NCBI GenBank assembly: GCA_005884575.1
Contig: VAWW01000046.1
Coordinates: 10,117-58,869, forward strand
DNA: 48,753 bases
DNA from: Actinomycetota bacterium
Lineage (GTDB): Bacteria > Actinomycetota > Thermoleophilia > Gaiellales > Gaiellaceae
Direction: 5' to 3'
Made by a program: the position numbers and the translations under genes
Notes under the pieces: model-generated
Databases searched by the model: none
What the model saw: the letters and a program-made list of their open reading frames with translations, nothing else
Told to the model about the DNA's origin: nothing
In this document: piece after piece, positions 7,513 to 16,700 of the stretch
Layout of the letters: every line of letters starts with the position of its first letter
Position numbering within the stretch: the stretch's first letter is position 1

Positions 7513-8443
7513 CACCGACGGCGGACTCGAGACGACGCTCGTCTTCCACGAAGGACTCGACCTCCCGTGCTTCGCGGCCTTCGACCTGCTGAAGGACGAG
7601 CAGGGCCGCGAGAGGATCCGGATGTACTTCGAGCCGTATATCGCGCTCGCACGTGAGCACGGCGTGGGCATCGTCGTCGACACCGCGACGTGGCGCGCGA
7701 ACCGCGACTGGGGCGAGCGGCTCGGCTACTCGCCGGACGCGCTCGATGCTGCCAACCGCGCTGCGGTCTCGCTCTCCGAGGAGCTGCGCACCGCGTACGA
7801 GGACGAGGGGACGCCGATCGTCGTCAACGGCTGCATCGGACCGCGCGGCGACGGCTACGTCGCCGCCGAGCAGATGAGCGCCGGCGAAGCGGAGCACTAC
7901 CACGCCGCGCAGATCGCGACGCTCGCGGACGCGGGTGCAGACATGGTGGCCGGCGTGACGATGACCTACGCGGAAGAGGCGGTCGGCATCGTGCGCGCAG
8001 CGCGAGCGGCCGGGATACCCGTCGCGATCTCGTTCACGGTCGAGACCGACGGACGGCTCCCGAGCGGGCAGGCGCTCGGCGAGGCGATCGAGCAAGTCGA
8101 CGCGGAGACGGATCGCTCGGCCGCGTTCTTCATGATCAACTGCGCGCATCCGACGCACTTCGAGCACGTCCTCGCGGACGGCGCGCCGTGGGTCGCGCGG
8201 CTCGGCGGGCTGCGCGCCAACGCCTCGACGAAGAGCCATGCGGAGCTCGACGAGTCGGAGGAGCTCGACGAGGGCGATCCGGCAGACCTCGGCGCGCGGT
8301 ACGGAGCGCTCCGCGCGTGGCTCCCGAACGTCAGCGTCGTCGGCGGCTGCTGCGGCACCGATCACCGTCACATCGAGGCGATCTGCGAAGCCTGGCTCGG
8401 CGCTGTTTCACCCGGCGGAGAGCGGGGGACGGCCGAGGCATGA
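7466..8443 (+). CDS. Homocysteine S-methyltransferase family protein
   Basis: A 325-residue protein of the zinc-dependent betaine-homocysteine/S-methylmethionine methyltransferase family. Landmarks: FITDGGLETTLVF near the N-terminus, VVNGCIGPRGDGY, MVAGVTMTYAEEAVG, FFMINCAHPTHF, and the zinc ligands in VVGGCCGTDHRHI. Such enzymes move a methyl group to homocysteine to give methionine. ATG 7466 is chosen because it directly precedes the conserved N-terminus; ATG 7454 is possible. The stop overlaps the start of the next gene (ATGA at 8440-8443). Confidence 0.9.
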   Translation: MDAADRLPQLAGRPFITDGGLETTLVFHEGLDLPCFAAFDLLKDEQGRERIRMYFEPYIALAREHGVGIVVDTATWRANRDWGERLGYSPDALDAANRAAVSLSEELRTAYEDEGTPIVVNGCIGPRGDGYVAAEQMSAGEAEHYHAAQIATLADAGADMVAGVTMTYAEEAVGIVRAARAAGIPVAISFTVETDGRLPSGQALGEAIEQVDAETDRSAAFFMINCAHPTHFEHVLADGAPWVARLGGLRANASTKSHAELDESEELDEGDPADLGARYGALRAWLPNVSVVGGCCGTDHRHIEAICEAWLGAVSPGGERGTAEA

Positions 8444-9184
8444 GCACCGTCTTCGAGCGCGGCGACCGCTTCTTCTTGTACCGCCCGCGGGTCGACACGG
8501 ATGAGTTCGACGAGCTCGGCGACGTGCAGCGGTTCTTCTTCGTGCTCGAGCCGGACGGCACGAGGCGGTTTCGCCGGCTCGTCCTCGGCAGGAAGCATCT
8601 GCCCGACCCGAGACGCATGAGCGGGTATGGGCCTTCGTCGCCGACGTCGCCGACCGTCCGGAGGAGGTCCGGGACGAGATCGAACCGAAGAGGTACGAGA
8701 CGAAGAGCGCGGCACCCGCGTCCAGCCCGAGGCGAGACCGGCCGGCGAGGCCGGGTACGCGATCGTGGACCACGACGGCCACACGCACCTCGCGTACGCG
8801 CTCGAGCTCCCGCGGGAACCGGGCGACGTCCAGCGCGAGCTGCGGATCGAGCGGGAGGCGAGCTACGTCGTCGCCGTGCGCAACCCCGAAGCGCCAGCGC
8901 CGCCGGGAGCGGGGCTCACGCCGCGGGAGCGCGCGGAGTTTCCGCGGGAGTTCCTCGATCGGTTCGGCGGCCGGCGGTTCATCCCGCTCGACCCGCCGAG
9001 CCTGCTCGACTACGAGGGCGCGGAGATCGTGCTGATCGGCGCCGCCGAGGACGCCGAAGCGGAGCTCGGCATCGACCTCGACGCGGAACGCGAGCGGCTC
9101 GAGGATGCCGACATCTTCCAGGACCTGCGGCTTCGTGCGCGCGAGCTCCCGACGGAGCCGCTCGAGCAGGGAAAGTGGCGGTGA
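8440..9184 (+). pseudogene. Unknown acidic protein gene broken by two frameshifts
   Basis: Coding similarity in style and codon bias runs through three frames. The first (from ATG 8440) reads STVFERGDRFFLYRPRVD to LGRKHLPDP near 8610. The second, from about 8616 to 8705, reads HERVWAFVADVADRPEEV. The third, from about 8708 to TGA 9184, carries GYAIVDHDGHTHLAYALE and FGGRRFIPLDPPSLLDYEG. Each switch equals one missing base. An intact version would be ~247 residues. I do not recognise the family. It overlaps the methyltransferase stop (ATGA) and the next small gene (GTGA), so it sits in an operon. The breaks may be sequencing errors rather than true decay. Confidence 0.6.
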
Positions 9185-9375
9185 GGAAGCGGCCGCTGTC
9201 GAGCCGCAGCGTCCAGAAGCTCGCCGAGCGCGAGCGCACGGTCGGCCTCGATCCCGACGACCCCGCGGCGCAGTGGCTGCAGGAGCACGATCCGCCGCCG
9301 GCGGTCGAGCCGCCGAAGGCCGCACGCAAGTCGAAGACGCTGCACCGGTGGCGACAACGACACCAGGCGCGCTAG
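9181..9375 (+). CDS. Small basic conserved-looking protein, unknown
   Basis: A 64-residue protein starting at GTG 9181 that overlaps the TGA of the gene before it (GTGA). It is rich in Arg, Lys and Pro, with VGLDPDDPAAQWLQEHDPPP in the middle and a basic tail KTLHRWRQRHQAR. No domain is recognisable, and it is probably a soluble or nucleic-acid-contacting protein. Evidence for it being real is the coding-like composition, the four-base overlap with the upstream gene and a hairpin terminator soon after its stop. Confidence 0.6.
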   Translation: MRKRPLSSRSVQKLAERERTVGLDPDDPAAQWLQEHDPPPAVEPPKAARKSKTLHRWRQRHQAR

Positions 9376-9386
9376 TCGTGCGGGCT

Positions 9387-9406
9387 TCCGGTGCACGAGC
9401 ACCGGA
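9387..9406. terminator. Perfect 8-bp hairpin after the small gene
   Basis: TCCGGTGC (9387-9394), loop ACGA, GCACCGGA (9399-9406). It lies 12 bp after the stop at 9375 and before the phosphoribosyltransferase promoter region. There is no T tract, so it is a candidate intrinsic terminator of the GC-rich type. Confidence 0.5.
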
Positions 9407-9467
9407 CACGGCGCGCGCCTGGTGAGCGCGCAGTGCCCTGGCGGTCGCTCTAGTCTCTGGATTCGAG

Positions 9468-10121
9468 ATGGAGAGAAGACGCTTCCGTGACCGGACGGAT
9501 GCGGGGCGGTTGCTCGCGGAGCGGCTACGCAAGTACGCCGGCAGGGATGACGTCGTGGTGCTCGCGCTGCCGCGAGGTGGGGTGCCTGTCGCGTATGAGG
9601 TCGCGAAGACGCTCGGCGCTCCGCTCGGGATCTTCCTCGTCCGCAAGCTCGGCGTGCCCGGGCACGAGGAGCTCGCGATGGGCGCGATCGCGAGCGGCGG
9701 CCTCGTCGTGCTCGACGAGCGGCTCGTGCGGACGCTGGGGATCGGCGAGTCGGAGCTCCAACGAGCGATCGCGGCGGAAGCGCGCGAGCTCGAGCGGCGC
9801 GCCGCCGCGTACGACGGCGACCGTGCACTGCCGGAGCTCGAGGGCAAGACGGTCATCCTCGTCGACGACGGCCTCGCGACCGGCGCGACGATGCGCGCCG
9901 CGGCGCTCGCCGTCCGCCGGCTGAACCCGGCGCGGGTCGTCGTCGCCGTCCCGGTCGCGGCCGCGGAGACGTGCCGCGAGTTCGAGGACGTCGTCGACGA
10001 AGTCGTCTGCGAGGCGACGCCGAGCCCGTTCCGCGCAGTCGGGCTCTGGTACGACGACTTCTCCCAGACGACCGACGAGGAGGTCCGTGAGCTTCTCGCG
10101 CGCGCGGCCCGCGAAAGGTGA
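9468..10121 (+). CDS. Phosphoribosyltransferase-family protein
   Basis: A 217-residue type I phosphoribosyltransferase fold. The PRPP-binding loop is VDDGLATGATM at residues 132-142, preceded by VVVLALPRGGVPVAYEVA (residues 29-46) and FLVRKLGVPGHEELAMGAI. This subgroup is often next to or fused with a dienelactone-hydrolase-type domain, and here the hydrolase follows with a GTGA overlap. The nucleobase or other substrate is not known for the subgroup. A TAGTCT hexamer lies 11 nt before ATG 9468. Confidence 0.88.
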   Translation: MERRRFRDRTDAGRLLAERLRKYAGRDDVVVLALPRGGVPVAYEVAKTLGAPLGIFLVRKLGVPGHEELAMGAIASGGLVVLDERLVRTLGIGESELQRAIAAEARELERRAAAYDGDRALPELEGKTVILVDDGLATGATMRAAALAVRRLNPARVVVAVPVAAAETCREFEDVVDEVVCEATPSPFRAVGLWYDDFSQTTDEEVRELLARAARER

Positions 10122-10768
10122 GCGAGGTGCGAGTTCCCGTCGGCGACGCCGAGCTCGTCGGCGACCTCGTCCTGCCGGATCATCCGGCGGGAATCGTCCT
10201 CTTCGCGCACGGCAGCGGCTCGAGCCGGCAGAGCCCGCGCAACCGTCTCGTCGCCGACACGCTGAACGAGGCGGGGTTCGGCACGCTGCTCGTCGACCTG
10301 CTGACGCCTGCTGAGGAAGAGGCGGACCGGCTCACGGGCGTGCACCGGTTCGACATCGGTCTCCTCGCCGGGCGGTTGATCGGGGCAATCGACTGGCTGC
10401 GCACCGGCTCCGCCCGGTCGCTGCGCATCGGCCTCTTCGGCGCGAGCACCGGCGCAGCCGCCGCTCTCGTCGCCGCCGCCGAGCGGCCGGAAGACGTCGC
10501 CGCCGTCGTCTCCCGCGGCGGCCGGCCCGACCTCGCAGGCCCGGCGCTATCCCGCGTGCGCGCCCCGACCCTCCTGATCGTCGGCGAAGCGGACGAGCTC
10601 GTGCTCGACCTGAACCGGCAGGCGCTGGAGCTTCTCCCCGGCGAGAAACGTCTCGCGATCGTTCCGGGCGCGACGCACCTCTTCGAGGAGCGCGGGGCGC
10701 TCGAGCAGGTGGCGAGGCTGGCGGCTGACTGGTTCTCGCGCTACCTCGCCGTCGATGCCTCTCGCTGA
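10118..10768 (+). CDS. Alpha/beta hydrolase (dienelactone hydrolase-like)
   Basis: A 216-residue alpha/beta hydrolase. The oxyanion-side motif is LFAHGSGSSRQSPRN (about residues 28-42), the nucleophile elbow is LFGASTGAAAA with Ser110, the acid is in IVGEADELV and the His is in GATHLFEE. It belongs to the small hydrolases that pair with phosphoribosyltransferases, where they are sometimes one fused polypeptide. GTG 10118 overlaps the upstream TGA. The 3' end overlaps the opposing peroxiredoxin gene by 28 bp (10741-10768). Confidence 0.87.
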   Translation: MSEVRVPVGDAELVGDLVLPDHPAGIVLFAHGSGSSRQSPRNRLVADTLNEAGFGTLLVDLLTPAEEEADRLTGVHRFDIGLLAGRLIGAIDWLRTGSARSLRIGLFGASTGAAAALVAAAERPEDVAAVVSRGGRPDLAGPALSRVRAPTLLIVGEADELVLDLNRQALELLPGEKRLAIVPGATHLFEERGALEQVARLAADWFSRYLAVDASR

Positions 10769-11409
10769 GCCGCTCCGTCCGGCTGCGGCACGATCCGGAT
10801 GTAGGGCCGCGGCGCCTCCCAGCCTTCGGGATACGTCTGCTTCGCCTCCTCGTCCGAGACCGAGCCGGCGATGATCACGTCGTCGCCCTGCTGCCAGTTG
10901 ACCGGCGTCGCAACCTTGTGCTTCGCCGTCAGCTGCAGCGAGTCGATCACGCGCAGCACCTCGTCGAAGTTGCGGCCCGTCGTCATCGGATAGACGAGGA
11001 CGAGCTTGATCTTCTTGTCCGGGCCGACCACGAAGACGTTGCGCACCGTCTGGTTGTCGGCCGGAGTGCGCTCGGCCGGATCGCCCGACGTGCTCGCCGG
11101 AAGCATCCCGTAGAGCTTCGACACGTTGAAGTCGACGTCGCCGATCATCGGGTAGTTCGGTGCCGTGCCCTGCGTCTGCTCGATGTCCTTCGCCCATCCC
11201 TCGTGGCGGTCGATCTTGACGTTCCGGCGGTCGAACTCCGGCTTGATCTTGGCCATGTAGCCGAGCTCGGTCGTGCACACGGGGGTGAAGTCCTTGGGGT
11301 GCGAGAACAGCACCGCCCATGAGTCGCCCATCCAGTCGTGGAAGCGGATACGACCTTCCGTCGTCTCGGCTTCGAAGTCCGGGGCGGTGTCGCCGATCTG
11401 CAGAGCCAT
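10741..11409 (-). CDS. 1-Cys peroxiredoxin (Prx6-type) with a short core deletion
   Basis: A 222-residue protein. The peroxidatic Cys is Cys45 in KDFTPVCTTELGYM, and the Prx6 arm is present (GTAPNYPMIGD, LVLVYPMTTGRNFDE, WQQGDDVIIAG). It reduces H2O2 and organic peroxides in the cytoplasm. Between Lys65 and Ile66 the family normally has about ten more residues (VIGLSVDPVD, a core beta strand and turn), and these are missing in frame. ATG 11409 has an AAGGAGGAG ribosome-binding site. It is divergent from the SOS-regulated imuB gene. Confidence 0.88.
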   Translation of the reverse strand: MALQIGDTAPDFEAETTEGRIRFHDWMGDSWAVLFSHPKDFTPVCTTELGYMAKIKPEFDRRNVKIDRHEGWAKDIEQTQGTAPNYPMIGDVDFNVSKLYGMLPASTSGDPAERTPADNQTVRNVFVVGPDKKIKLVLVYPMTTGRNFDEVLRVIDSLQLTAKHKVATPVNWQQGDDVIIAGSVSDEEAKQTYPEGWEAPRPYIRIVPQPDGAAQREASTAR

Positions 11410-11472
11410 CACTCCTCCTTCGGGAAAGATGGGATAACTTCGCTGCCGCGGGCGCTCGTTTCAAGTGCGCGC

Positions 11473-11511
11473 TTGACAGGGAACAGGTGTTCGTATAGAA
11501 CATACGTTCCC
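11473..11511 (+). promoter_or_regulatory. imuB promoter with two LexA (SOS) boxes
   Basis: TTGACA at 11473-11478 is a good -35. GAACAGGTGTTC (11481-11492) and GAACATACGTTC (11498-11509) each fit the Gram-positive LexA consensus core GAAC-N4-GTTC. Their centres are 17 bp apart. A TATAGA-like -10 (11494-11499) lies between them. Start codon ATG 11512 follows two bases after the second box, so the transcript is nearly leaderless. Bound LexA would cover the spacer, the -10 and the start site. Confidence 0.88.
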
Positions 11512-12693
11512 ATGATCGCCTGCATCGCCGTCCCCGGGTTCGAGCTTCGCGCCGCATTGCGGCGGGCGCCGTCCCTTGCGCTGCGGCCTTCGGCGCTCGC
11601 GCCGGAGGCCGGGACGGAGCCCCTGATCGGGCCCGTGACCGCGGCTGCGGACGCACTCGGCGTCCGGCCGGGGATGCGGCTAGGGGAAGCGCTCGCGACC
11701 TGCCCCGGGCTCGTGCTCGTCGAGCGCGACCCGGCGGCGGCCGAGCAGGCATGGGAGGAGATCTTGCGCAGCCTCGAGGACGCGGGCTTCGCCGTCGATC
11801 CGGCCGAGCCGGGCTGCGTCTTCTTCGAGACGCGCGGGGTCGAACGGCTCTACGGTGGGCTGGAGCCGGCACTGCAGCGCGCGCTCGCTGCGGTCGGCCC
11901 GGGCTGGGATCCACAGGCCGGCGCGGCCGAGCGGCGCTTCGCTGCGCTGGCGGCTGCGACAGTTGCGCGACCGGGCCAGGTGATCGTCGTCTCGGGCGAC
12001 CGGCTGCAGGACTTCCTCGCGCCGCTGCCGCTCTCGCTGCTCCCGCTCGAGCGGGAGCGCTACGCCGAGCTCGAGGCGCTCGGCGTCCGCAGTCTGGGAC
12101 AGCTTGCCGGGCTCCCGGGCGCAGCCGTGGCCGAACGCTTGGGGCCGGACGGCCGGCGCGCCTGGGGCCTGGCGAGAGGCGGGGCGGCCGCGAAGATCAG
12201 GGGGCGCCGGCCGCCCGCCGAGCTCTTCGAGGCAATCGAGTTCCCCGAGGCGGTCGGCAACGAGCTGACGCTCCGCCGCGCGTTCTCCGCGCTGCTCGAC
12301 ACGCTGCTCGCACGGCCGGAGCGGCGCGACCGCTTCGTCCGCAAGGTCGCGATCTCGGCGCGCCTTGTCGGCGGCGGCTCGTGGCGGCGGACGACGACGC
12401 TCCGCGACCCGACGGTCGACCGCGAGCGGATCCGCGCCGCGCTCGCGCCGAAGCTCGCCGAGCTGCCGACGCCGATCGTCGAGCTCCGGCTCGAGCTCGT
12501 CGCGCTGACGGAATCGGATGGGCAGCAGCTCGAGCTGCTCGCGGCCGGAGCCGAGGACCGCACCCGCTTGAGGGAGGGGCTGCGCCAGGTCCGCGCCAGC
12601 ACCGGCTCCGGATCGGTCTGCACCGTCGTGGAGGTGGCGCCGTGGTCGCGTATCCCGGAGGCGCGCGCGCTGTTCGTTCCGCGGGACGACTGA
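11512..12693 (+). CDS. imuB: ImuB, Y-family DNA polymerase-like mutasome protein
   Basis: A 393-residue protein. It opens with MIACIAVPGFELRAALRR, close to the Y-family palm start but without the catalytic acidic residues expected of an active polymerase, as in ImuB. VTAAADALGVRPGMRLGEAL, FFETRGVERLYGG and LEALGVRSLGQLAGLPG (helix-hairpin-helix) follow. ImuB is an inactive polymerase that recruits DnaE2 and the sliding clamp for error-prone lesion bypass. The true start is fixed by the SOS promoter rather than the longer open frame from 11338. An imuA gene is not visible in the window. A small protein and dnaE2 lie downstream. Confidence 0.9.
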   Translation: MIACIAVPGFELRAALRRAPSLALRPSALAPEAGTEPLIGPVTAAADALGVRPGMRLGEALATCPGLVLVERDPAAAEQAWEEILRSLEDAGFAVDPAEPGCVFFETRGVERLYGGLEPALQRALAAVGPGWDPQAGAAERRFAALAAATVARPGQVIVVSGDRLQDFLAPLPLSLLPLERERYAELEALGVRSLGQLAGLPGAAVAERLGPDGRRAWGLARGGAAAKIRGRRPPAELFEAIEFPEAVGNELTLRRAFSALLDTLLARPERRDRFVRKVAISARLVGGGSWRRTTTLRDPTVDRERIRAALAPKLAELPTPIVELRLELVALTESDGQQLELLAAGAEDRTRLREGLRQVRASTGSGSVCTVVEVAPWSRIPEARALFVPRDD

Positions 12694-12920
12694 ACGAGCC
12701 TCGGCCCGCACGGGTCGAGGTCAACTTCGACGGGTCGCCGTGGCAGGTGAACCACCAAGCCGTCGAGCTCGTCCGCGAGGAATGGCGCGTGCTCGACCGC
12801 TGGTGGACAGAGGAGCCGGTCAGCCGCCGCTACTTCGAGGTCGTGCTCGAGAGCGGCGAGAACACCGTCGTCTTCCGCGACGAGGAGTGCGAGTGCTGGT
12901 TCACCCAGCGCGGAGCGTGA
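12642..12920 (+). CDS. Small protein linked to imuB (DUF6504-like)
   Basis: Up to 92 residues from GTG 12642, overlapping imuB by 52 nt. The conserved-looking part starts at NEPRPARVEVNFDGSP and continues WQVNHQAVELVREEWRVLDRWW to CECWFTQRGA. Short proteins of this kind lie between or beside imuB and dnaE2 in actinobacteria and may be annotated DUF6504; I make that link from memory. A CTG at 12690, in a CTGA overlap with the imuB stop, would give a 76-residue protein starting just at the conserved part. It is likely a mutasome accessory or regulator, untested. Confidence 0.7.
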   Translation: MVAYPGGARAVRSAGRLNEPRPARVEVNFDGSPWQVNHQAVELVREEWRVLDRWWTEEPVSRRYFEVVLESGENTVVFRDEECECWFTQRGA

Positions 12921-13012
12921 GTCAGCCGATGAGCTCCTGCCCGGGCGCCACCGGATGGGCGGAGCCGTGGAGGAGGAGGAGCGCTGCGTGCTCTTCCGGC
13001 CGCGCCCGGATT

Positions 13013-13771
13013 TCAGCGGCGGAGCGAGGCGGCGAAGCCCGCGTCGGGCGCGTGCACGTTGAGCAGCCGCACCGTCCCGGTCGGCGGAGCGACGCCGTGT
13101 TCGACACCGGGCGGGAACGCGACGAGCGTGCCCGCGGCGCCGTGTCGCCGCTCGCCGTCGAGCAGGAAGTCGATCTCGCCTTCGAGGACGTAGAACGAGT
13201 CGAGGTGGTCGTCGTGGACATGCGGCGCGACGCCGTCCCAGTCGCGCACGATGTCCATCACCATCACCGAGAGCTGCGGCGTCTCCGCACGGATCTCGAC
13301 CGTGCCGTACCGCCGTTCGATCAGGTCGACACCGGGACGGCTGACGATCGCGTCGGCGCGCTCCTCGTCGTCACCGACCTCGTGGACGTCGTAGTCCGCA
13401 GGGTCGACGGCGTCGCCGCGATCGACTGCGCGCATGTACTCGACGAAGCCGGTCTCGGGCGCGTGGATGTTCAGGAAGCGGGCGGGTGTCCGGTTCGTGA
13501 ACGCGTGGACGGTGCCCGGCGGAGCGAAGACGTACGTCCCCGGGCCCGCGACCACGGTCGCCCCCACCGCGGGGAACTCGAGCTCGCCCTCGAGCACGAA
13601 GAACGAGTCGACGTGCCGCTCGTGGTAGTGCGGCCCCGGGCCCTCGTAACCCGCGTCCGTGATCGTGAACTCGAGCACGTCGAGCTGCGGTTGCACCGCC
13701 TTGACCAGGATCGTCCGCTCCTTCTCACGGAGCGGCTCGCCCTCGCCGGGCCCGCTGACGATCGCCTCCAC
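13013..13771 (-). CDS. Bicupin-domain protein
   Basis: A protein of about 252 residues with two cupin barrels. The first has HYHERHVDSFFVLEGELEF and PPGTVHAF; the second has HVHDDHLDSFYVLEGEIDF and PPGVEHGV. The metal-binding His/His/Glu and His sets are present in both. Bicupins include oxalate decarboxylases and ring-cleavage dioxygenases, and the substrate cannot be deduced. GTG 13771 is chosen because upstream codons would overlap dnaE2. The gene lies opposite to the mutasome genes on both sides: convergent with the small imuB-linked gene and divergent from dnaE2 with 17 bp between starts. Confidence 0.85.
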   Translation of the reverse strand: MEAIVSGPGEGEPLREKERTILVKAVQPQLDVLEFTITDAGYEGPGPHYHERHVDSFFVLEGELEFPAVGATVVAGPGTYVFAPPGTVHAFTNRTPARFLNIHAPETGFVEYMRAVDRGDAVDPADYDVHEVGDDEERADAIVSRPGVDLIERRYGTVEIRAETPQLSVMVMDIVRDWDGVAPHVHDDHLDSFYVLEGEIDFLLDGERRHGAAGTLVAFPPGVEHGVAPPTGTVRLLNVHAPDAGFAASLRR

Positions 13772-13788
13772 GATCCCGAGATCATGAC

Positions 13789-16700
13789 GTGAGCGAGCAG
13801 TTCGGCGCGCACGTTCATCCCGACACCCCTCATCGCAAGCGCAGGAAGGACCGGCCGGACCCGACGGCGTGTCGCCCGAGCTCCACCGGCTACGTCGAGC
13901 TGCACGCACACTCCGCGTACTCGTTCCTCGACGGCACGTCGCATCCGGAGGAGCTCGCGGCACAGGCTGCCGAGCTCGGCTACACCGCCCTCGCTCTCAC
14001 CGACCACGACGGCGTCTGCGGCTCGCTCGAGTTCGCGCACGCGGCGAAGCACTTCGGCGTCCGGCCGATCACCGGCGCCGAAGTGACCCTCGCGGACGGG
14101 TCCCACGTGACGCTGCTCGTCGAGACGCCGAAGGGATACGCGAACCTCTGCCGCTTGCTCACGGCGGCCCATGGGGACACACGCCCCTTGGGCCGGGAGT
14201 CCCAACCACCACTCGAGCCACGGCTCGAGCAGGCGCTCCTCGAAGAGCTGAACGAGGGACTCGTCTGTTTGTCCGGCTGCGCGCGCGACGGGCTCGCGCT
14301 CCGGAATCCGAACGCGGCGGCGCGGCTGGCGGACGTCTTCGGCCGGGACCGGTTCTACGTCGAGCTCCAGCGTCCATACGAGCGCGGCGACGCCCGCCGG
14401 CGGATGCTCCTGCGCGACCTCGCCGAGACGCTGAAGGTGCCGACGGTCGCGACCGGCGACGTCCACGCGCACCATCCGCGCCGGGCGGCGCTGCAGGACG
14501 TGCTCGTCGCGATCCGCTGCCGCAGCTCGCTCGACGGCTGCGAGCGCGAGCGGCGCGGCAACCACGAGGCGGTGCTGCTGCCGCCGGCCGAGGCGGCCGG
14601 GCGCTTCCCGGACGACGCGAACGCGGTCGCGCGGACGCTCGACCTTGCCGACCGGCTCCGTTTCGACCTGACGCAGGAGCTCGGCTACCGCTATCCGGAC
14701 TTCTCCGAGGGCCGCGACCCGGCGATCGTCCAGCTTCGCCGCGTCTGCGAGCAGGCGTTCCGCGACCGCTACGAAAACAGGCATCGCCGCGAAGCGCAGC
14801 AGCGGCTCGAGGACGAGCTGCAGCTGATCGACTACCTCGGCCTCGCCGGCTTCTTCCTGCTCCACTGGGAGGTGCTCGAGGTCGCGCGCGAGTGCGCGAA
14901 CGAGGTGCGCGGCCCCGGTTCGATGCGTCATGTGCTGCCGCCGGGGCGGGGGCGGGGGAGCTCCGTCGGCTCGCTCGTCTGCTACCTGACCGGGCTCTCG
15001 CACGTCGATCCGGTGAAGAATGACCTCTCGCTCGGGCGCTTCCTCAACCGCGAGCTCGCGACGGTGCCGGACATCGACCTCGACTTCCCGCGCGACATCC
15101 GGGAGAAGCTGATCGTCGCCGTGACGGAGAAGTACGGCCGCGAACACGCCGCGCTCGTCGCGTCGTTCGCCACATACCGCTCGCGCGGCGCGATCCGCGA
15201 CGTCGGCAAGGCGCTCGGCCTCCCGTTCGCCGAGCTCGAGCGCCTCGCCCGCGTCAGCGACGGCTGGAACGCGAAGCGCGTCGCCGAGGAGCTTTCGCTG
15301 CTCCCCGACGTGGAACGCAAGCTGCTCTCGCCGCGCTGGCGCGCGTTCGGCGAGCTCTGCACCGAGATCGCCGGGCTGCCGCGCCACATCTCGCAGCACC
15401 CGGGCGGCATGGTGATCTCGTCGCGGCCGCTCGTCGAGCTCGTGCCCGTGCAGCCGTGCGCGATGGCCGGCCGGCAGATGGTGCAGTGGGACAAGGACTC
15501 ATGCTCCGACGCGGGCTTCCTGAAGATCGACCTGCTCGGGCTCGGGATGCTCAGCGCCGTCGAGGAGTGCATCGACGAGATCGCCCGCACCAGCGGCGAG
15601 ACGATCGACCTCTCGCGCATCCCGTTCGACGACCCGGCGGTGTACGACGAGATCCAACGCGCCGACACCATCGGCGACTTCCAGATCGAGAGCCGCGCGC
15701 AGATGCAGAGCCTGCTGCGCACGCGGCCCGAGAATCTCGACGACCTGACCGTGCAGGTCGCGCTCGTCCGGCCGGGGCCGATCCAGGGCAAGGCCGTCCA
15801 TCCGTACATCGACCACCGCCAGCGCAAGCGAGAGGATCCGGACTTCGAGCCGCCGGTCGATCACGAGCTGCTGCGAGACTGCCTGCGCTCGACGCTCGGC
15901 GTCGTCGTCTTCCAGGACCAGGTACTCGACGTCGCGATGGCGCTCGCCGGCTTCAGCATCGGGGAGGCGGAGGGACTGCGGCGCGCGATGAGTCGCAAGC
16001 GCTCGCACGCCGCACTCGAGGCGTACCGCGGGCGCTTCGTCGAGGGCGCGCTCGCGAACGGCGTCTCCGAGGAGACCGCGAACCTCGTCTACGACAAGCT
16101 CGTCGGCTTCTCCGGCTTCGGCTTCCCGAAGTCGCACGCGGCCGCGTTCGGGCTGCTCGCGTACCAGTCGGCGTGGCTTCGCCATCACCATGCGGCGGAG
16201 TTCCTCGCGGCGCTGCTGAACGCACAGCCGATGGGCTTCTATCCGCCGGCGTCGCTCGTACGCGACGCGCAGCGGCGAGGCGTCGAGACGCTGGCGCCGG
16301 ACGTGAATGACAGCGCTGCGCGTTGTCTAGTGGAAGACGGGAGAGTGCGGATCGGTCTGAGCTTCATCTCGGGCGTCGCCGAGGCAGATGCAAAGGCAAT
16401 CGTCGAGGAGCGAGAGCGCAACGGCCCTTACACGTCGATCCGCGACCTGGTCCAGCGCACGGCGCTGGACATGAAGACGTTGATCGAGAGCGGTGCGTGC
16501 GACGGCTTCGGTCTCGAACGGCGCGAGCTCCTCTGGCAGCTCGGGCTCGTGCCCCGCTCGAAGAGCGTTCCCGGTTCCGGCGGCGAGGAGCGCCAGCTCG
16601 CCCTGCCGCTCGATCCGACGACGAAGACGCCGGAGCTGCCGGAGCCGACGGTCTGGGAGCGGATGCTCGCCGACTACCGGACGACGAGCCTCTCCGTCGG

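Noticed and set aside
11338..11511. 58-codon N-terminal extension of imuB
   Set aside because: It reads through the LexA boxes and promoter into the divergent peroxiredoxin start region; homologous sequence begins at ATG 11512.
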